DNA of 64,000 nt from Hyphomicrobium album (GTDB lineage: Bacteria > Pseudomonadota > Alphaproteobacteria > Rhizobiales > Hyphomicrobiaceae): the NCBI RefSeq assembly GCF_009708035.1, contig NZ_WMBQ01000001.1, positions 2,237,501-2,301,500 of the forward strand. Reading direction: 5' to 3'. The notes beneath the pieces are model-generated. The model saw only the letters and a list, made by a program, of their open reading frames with translations. It was not told the DNA's origin and ran no database searches. Positions 62,304-64,000 of this stretch are shown piece by piece; position 1 is the first letter of the stretch, and the number at the start of each line of letters is the position of its first letter. Made by a program: the position numbers and the translations under genes.

Positions 62304-63203
62304 ATGTCATTCAAGCAATTGATCTTCTGCGTTTGCCTCGGCGCTTCCGCGGGTATCGCCCATGCCGATCCCGGCGACGCGATCGGCTCGACCGTGGCCA
62401 TCGTCAATAGCGTGACCGGCGCCTTCCGGCAGGACGTGCGCACGCTCGCGACCGGCGACGATGTCGTGCAGGAAGAGGTAATCGCCGCCGGCACGGACTC
62501 CATCGCCGAGATCATGCTGCGCGATCAGACGAAGCTCGCCCTCGGTCCCGGGTCTCGGCTGACACTCGACCGCTTCGTCTACAATCCCGACCGGCCGAAC
62601 GGCGCCATCGTCCTCAACCTCATCAAGGGTGGCTTCCGCTTCATCACCGGCGTCGCCGCCAAGCCGTTCTACTCGATCCGCACGCCCGTGGCGGCGATCA
62701 CCGTGCGCGGCACGATCTTCGACATCTACGTCGAGGAAGGCGGTCCGGTATGGCTGCTCCTGCACGAAGGATCGATCCGCGCCTGCAACGAGCGAGGCGA
62801 GTGCCGGTCGCTCGATGATCCTTGCCGCCTGCTGCGCATCGGCGCCGGCGGCGAGTTGCAGGACCCTGGAACCTGGAACGCATTGCCCGCCGCTCGCGAC
62901 GTGAATTTCGAGCGCGCATTTCCGTTTGTCGTCTCGCCGCCGGGCATCGATCCTACACCCGTCTTCACGCGTGCCGACATCGAGATGGGCCGCTGCCCCG
63001 AGCCGAAGGTCCGCAAGGCGGAGGAGCCCACTCCAAAGGTGAAGAAGGCGGAGAAGCCTCCGCGGCGTCAGGCGCGCAAGGTCCGCAGGACGCGGCAGAC
63101 GTATGCCCGCCGCCGGCCGCCCGCCACATACTCGCCGGGCATCAGCATCGGTATCGGCATCGGGTTCGGCGGCGGCGGCAAAGGTGGCGGCGGCGGCCAC
63201 TAA
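62304..63203 (+). CDS. FecR-domain protein with basic and Gly-rich tail
   Basis: This 299-residue protein has a signal peptide (FKQLIFCVCLGASAGIAHA), a FecR domain (VVQEEVIAAGTDSIAEIMLRDQTKLALGPGSRLTLDRFVY, SIRTPVAAITVRGTIFDIYVEEGGPVWLLLHEGSIRACN), then a Lys/Arg/Pro-rich linker and a Gly-rich end. FecR domains usually sense and pass signals to ECF sigma factors, but none is near. With a signal peptide and no membrane helix it should be periplasmic. Start ATG at 62304; an open frame upstream to 61950 is antisense to the TPR gene. Confidence 0.82.
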   Translation: MSFKQLIFCVCLGASAGIAHADPGDAIGSTVAIVNSVTGAFRQDVRTLATGDDVVQEEVIAAGTDSIAEIMLRDQTKLALGPGSRLTLDRFVYNPDRPNGAIVLNLIKGGFRFITGVAAKPFYSIRTPVAAITVRGTIFDIYVEEGGPVWLLLHEGSIRACNERGECRSLDDPCRLLRIGAGGELQDPGTWNALPAARDVNFERAFPFVVSPPGIDPTPVFTRADIEMGRCPEPKVRKAEEPTPKVKKAEKPPRRQARKVRRTRQTYARRRPPATYSPGISIGIGIGFGGGGKGGGGGH

Positions 63204-63218
63204 GCGCGCGCGGTCTCA

Positions 63219-64000
63219 TCACTGCGACATTGCCTCACGGATCACCCGGTGCACGAATGCCAGCTTCGTCGCCGCAACATCGGGAATGACGAACGGGTAG
63301 AAGTCGGCGTGGCCCATACTGCGGTTGATGTCGTTCAAGGCCAGCGTCAACGGCACCCAGCGCTTGATGAGCGCGTCGAAGCTCTCGCTGCGATAGACAT
63401 CGAATGGACGCAGCCCCCACGCGTTGCCGGAGCTGAACCGCCCCAGCCGCGGCTCGAGGCGATGCACCGCCGCCGTATCGAGCGCATCGATCATGTGCAG
63501 GTAGTGCGCCCAGGTCTCCGCCCAATCCTCCCAAGGATGCGAACTCGCGTAGGCCGACACGTGGCGCAGCGACCAGTCGGCTGGCGGACCCAGCGCGTGG
63601 TGACGCTCGAGCGCGGCAACATAGTCTTCGCGCTCGTCGCCGAACAGCGCCCGAAAGCGATCGATGTTGTTGGTGCCGTCGATAAGCAGCATCCAATAAT
63701 AGTGGCCGCTCTCGTGACGCAGGTGCCCGAGCATCGAGCGATAGGCTTCGGCCATCGCCTGGCGCTGCCGCTCCCGCTCGACAGCGTCGGCCTCCCCGAC
63801 GGCGATGGTGATGACGCCATCGAGATGTCCGGTGAGCGCATCGTTGAGGAAATCGAAGGTCAGCGGCGCCTTGCCGACGACGGCACCGTCGAGCGGCAAG
63901 CCCAGCCGCAGCAGCGAGTAGGCCAAGCGCTTCTTGGCGCGCTCGAAGACACCCCAGGCCAGCACGTTGGCCGGATCGGCGAGATTGGGGATGGTCCGGT
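63219..64000 (-). CDS. Putative zinc metallopeptidase, 5' end outside the window
   Basis: The frame is open to the right edge; the first visible residues are RTIPNLADPANVLAWGVF. A zinc-binding HESGH sits in the segment GHLRHESGHYYWMLL (HExxH form) and a downstream Glu region HPWEDWAETWAHYLHMID may supply the third ligand. This fits the putative zinc-binding metallopeptidase family found in Proteobacteria (Peptidase_Mx). No signal peptide can be judged. The C terminus converges on the FecR gene. Substrate unknown. Confidence 0.78.
   Translation of the reverse strand, partial: RTIPNLADPANVLAWGVFERAKKRLAYSLLRLGLPLDGAVVGKAPLTFDFLNDALTGHLDGVITIAVGEADAVERERQRQAMAEAYRSMLGHLRHESGHYYWMLLIDGTNNIDRFRALFGDEREDYVAALERHHALGPPADWSLRHVSAYASSHPWEDWAETWAHYLHMIDALDTAAVHRLEPRLGRFSSGNAWGLRPFDVYRSESFDALIKRWVPLTLALNDINRSMGHADFYPFVIPDVAATKLAFVHRVIREAMSQ

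Noticed and set aside
1-64000. CRISPR arrays, tRNA or rRNA genes, insertion sequences
   Set aside because: None were seen; the only strong repeats are the flagellin genes with their flanks and the DUF1217 units.

Overview
The window is a GC-rich alphaproteobacterial chromosome segment, most likely from the Hyphomicrobiales (Rhizobiales). The evidence is a rhizobial-type flagellar cluster: MotB/MotC/MotD(FliK)/MotE motor accessories, FlaF and FlbT, the orphan response regulator FtcR, short four-fold flagellins ending in ILRLFQ, and a DUF1217 protein next to flgF. No fliD, fliS, fliA or flgM is visible. Species cannot be assigned from the sequence alone. No tRNA, rRNA, CRISPR array or insertion sequence was recognised.

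Layout. (1) 1-1.4 kb: small conserved hypotheticals, including a J-domain-like protein and a GIY-YIG-like protein. (2) 1.4-39.6 kb: a nearly continuous flagellar regulon. Most of it is on the minus strand. Reading in transcription direction it holds ftcR; flgE-flgK-flgL-flaF-flbT-flgD-fliQ; flhA-fliR and four small rod/export helpers; then a plus-strand island, DUF1217-flgF-fliI. After that come motA-fliM-fliN-fliG-flhB-hyp; flgB-flgC-fliE-flgG-flgA-flgI-motE-flgH-fliL-fliP; four tandem flagellin genes; and fliF-fliH-motB-motC-fliK-transglycosylase. Many neighbours overlap by ATGA or TGATG, so translational coupling is likely. (3) 39.8-43.3 kb: a membrane/BamE-like protein, a small membrane protein, an omega-aminotransferase and an SDR oxidoreductase. 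(4) 43.6-48.9 kb: a trehalose module of GH15 glycosidase, otsA, a PfkB-family kinase and otsB. (5) 48.9-55 kb: a low-affinity iron permease-like protein, an apparently circularly permuted ROK-type kinase, and an RND efflux pair. (6) 55-59.5 kb: a Mn/Zn-type ABC importer (two permeases, ATPase, binding protein) behind a 10-bp-arm palindrome, then a membrane GGDEF protein. (7) 59.7-64 kb: a porin, a TPR protein, a FecR-domain protein and a zinc metallopeptidase cut by the window edge.

How it works together. The flagellar genes encode the export gate (FlhA, FlhB, FliP, FliQ, FliR), the ATPase system (FliI, FliH, a FliJ-like coiled coil), the MS ring and switch (FliF, FliG, FliM, FliN), rod and rings (FlgB, FlgC, FlgF, FlgG, FliE, FlgI, FlgH, FlgA, a FlgJ-like rod-binding protein), and the hook and its junction (FlgD, FlgE, FliK, FlgK, FlgL). 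The stator is MotA and MotB with MotC and MotE. The four flagellin leaders share a strictly placed 31-base element made of a dyad plus a hairpin, 69-99 bases upstream of each start. With flbT in the same cluster, these leaders are a good candidate post-transcriptional control point. The most unusual items are this leader element, the six-repeat DUF1217 protein, the permuted ROK kinase, and three long palindromes at likely promoters.
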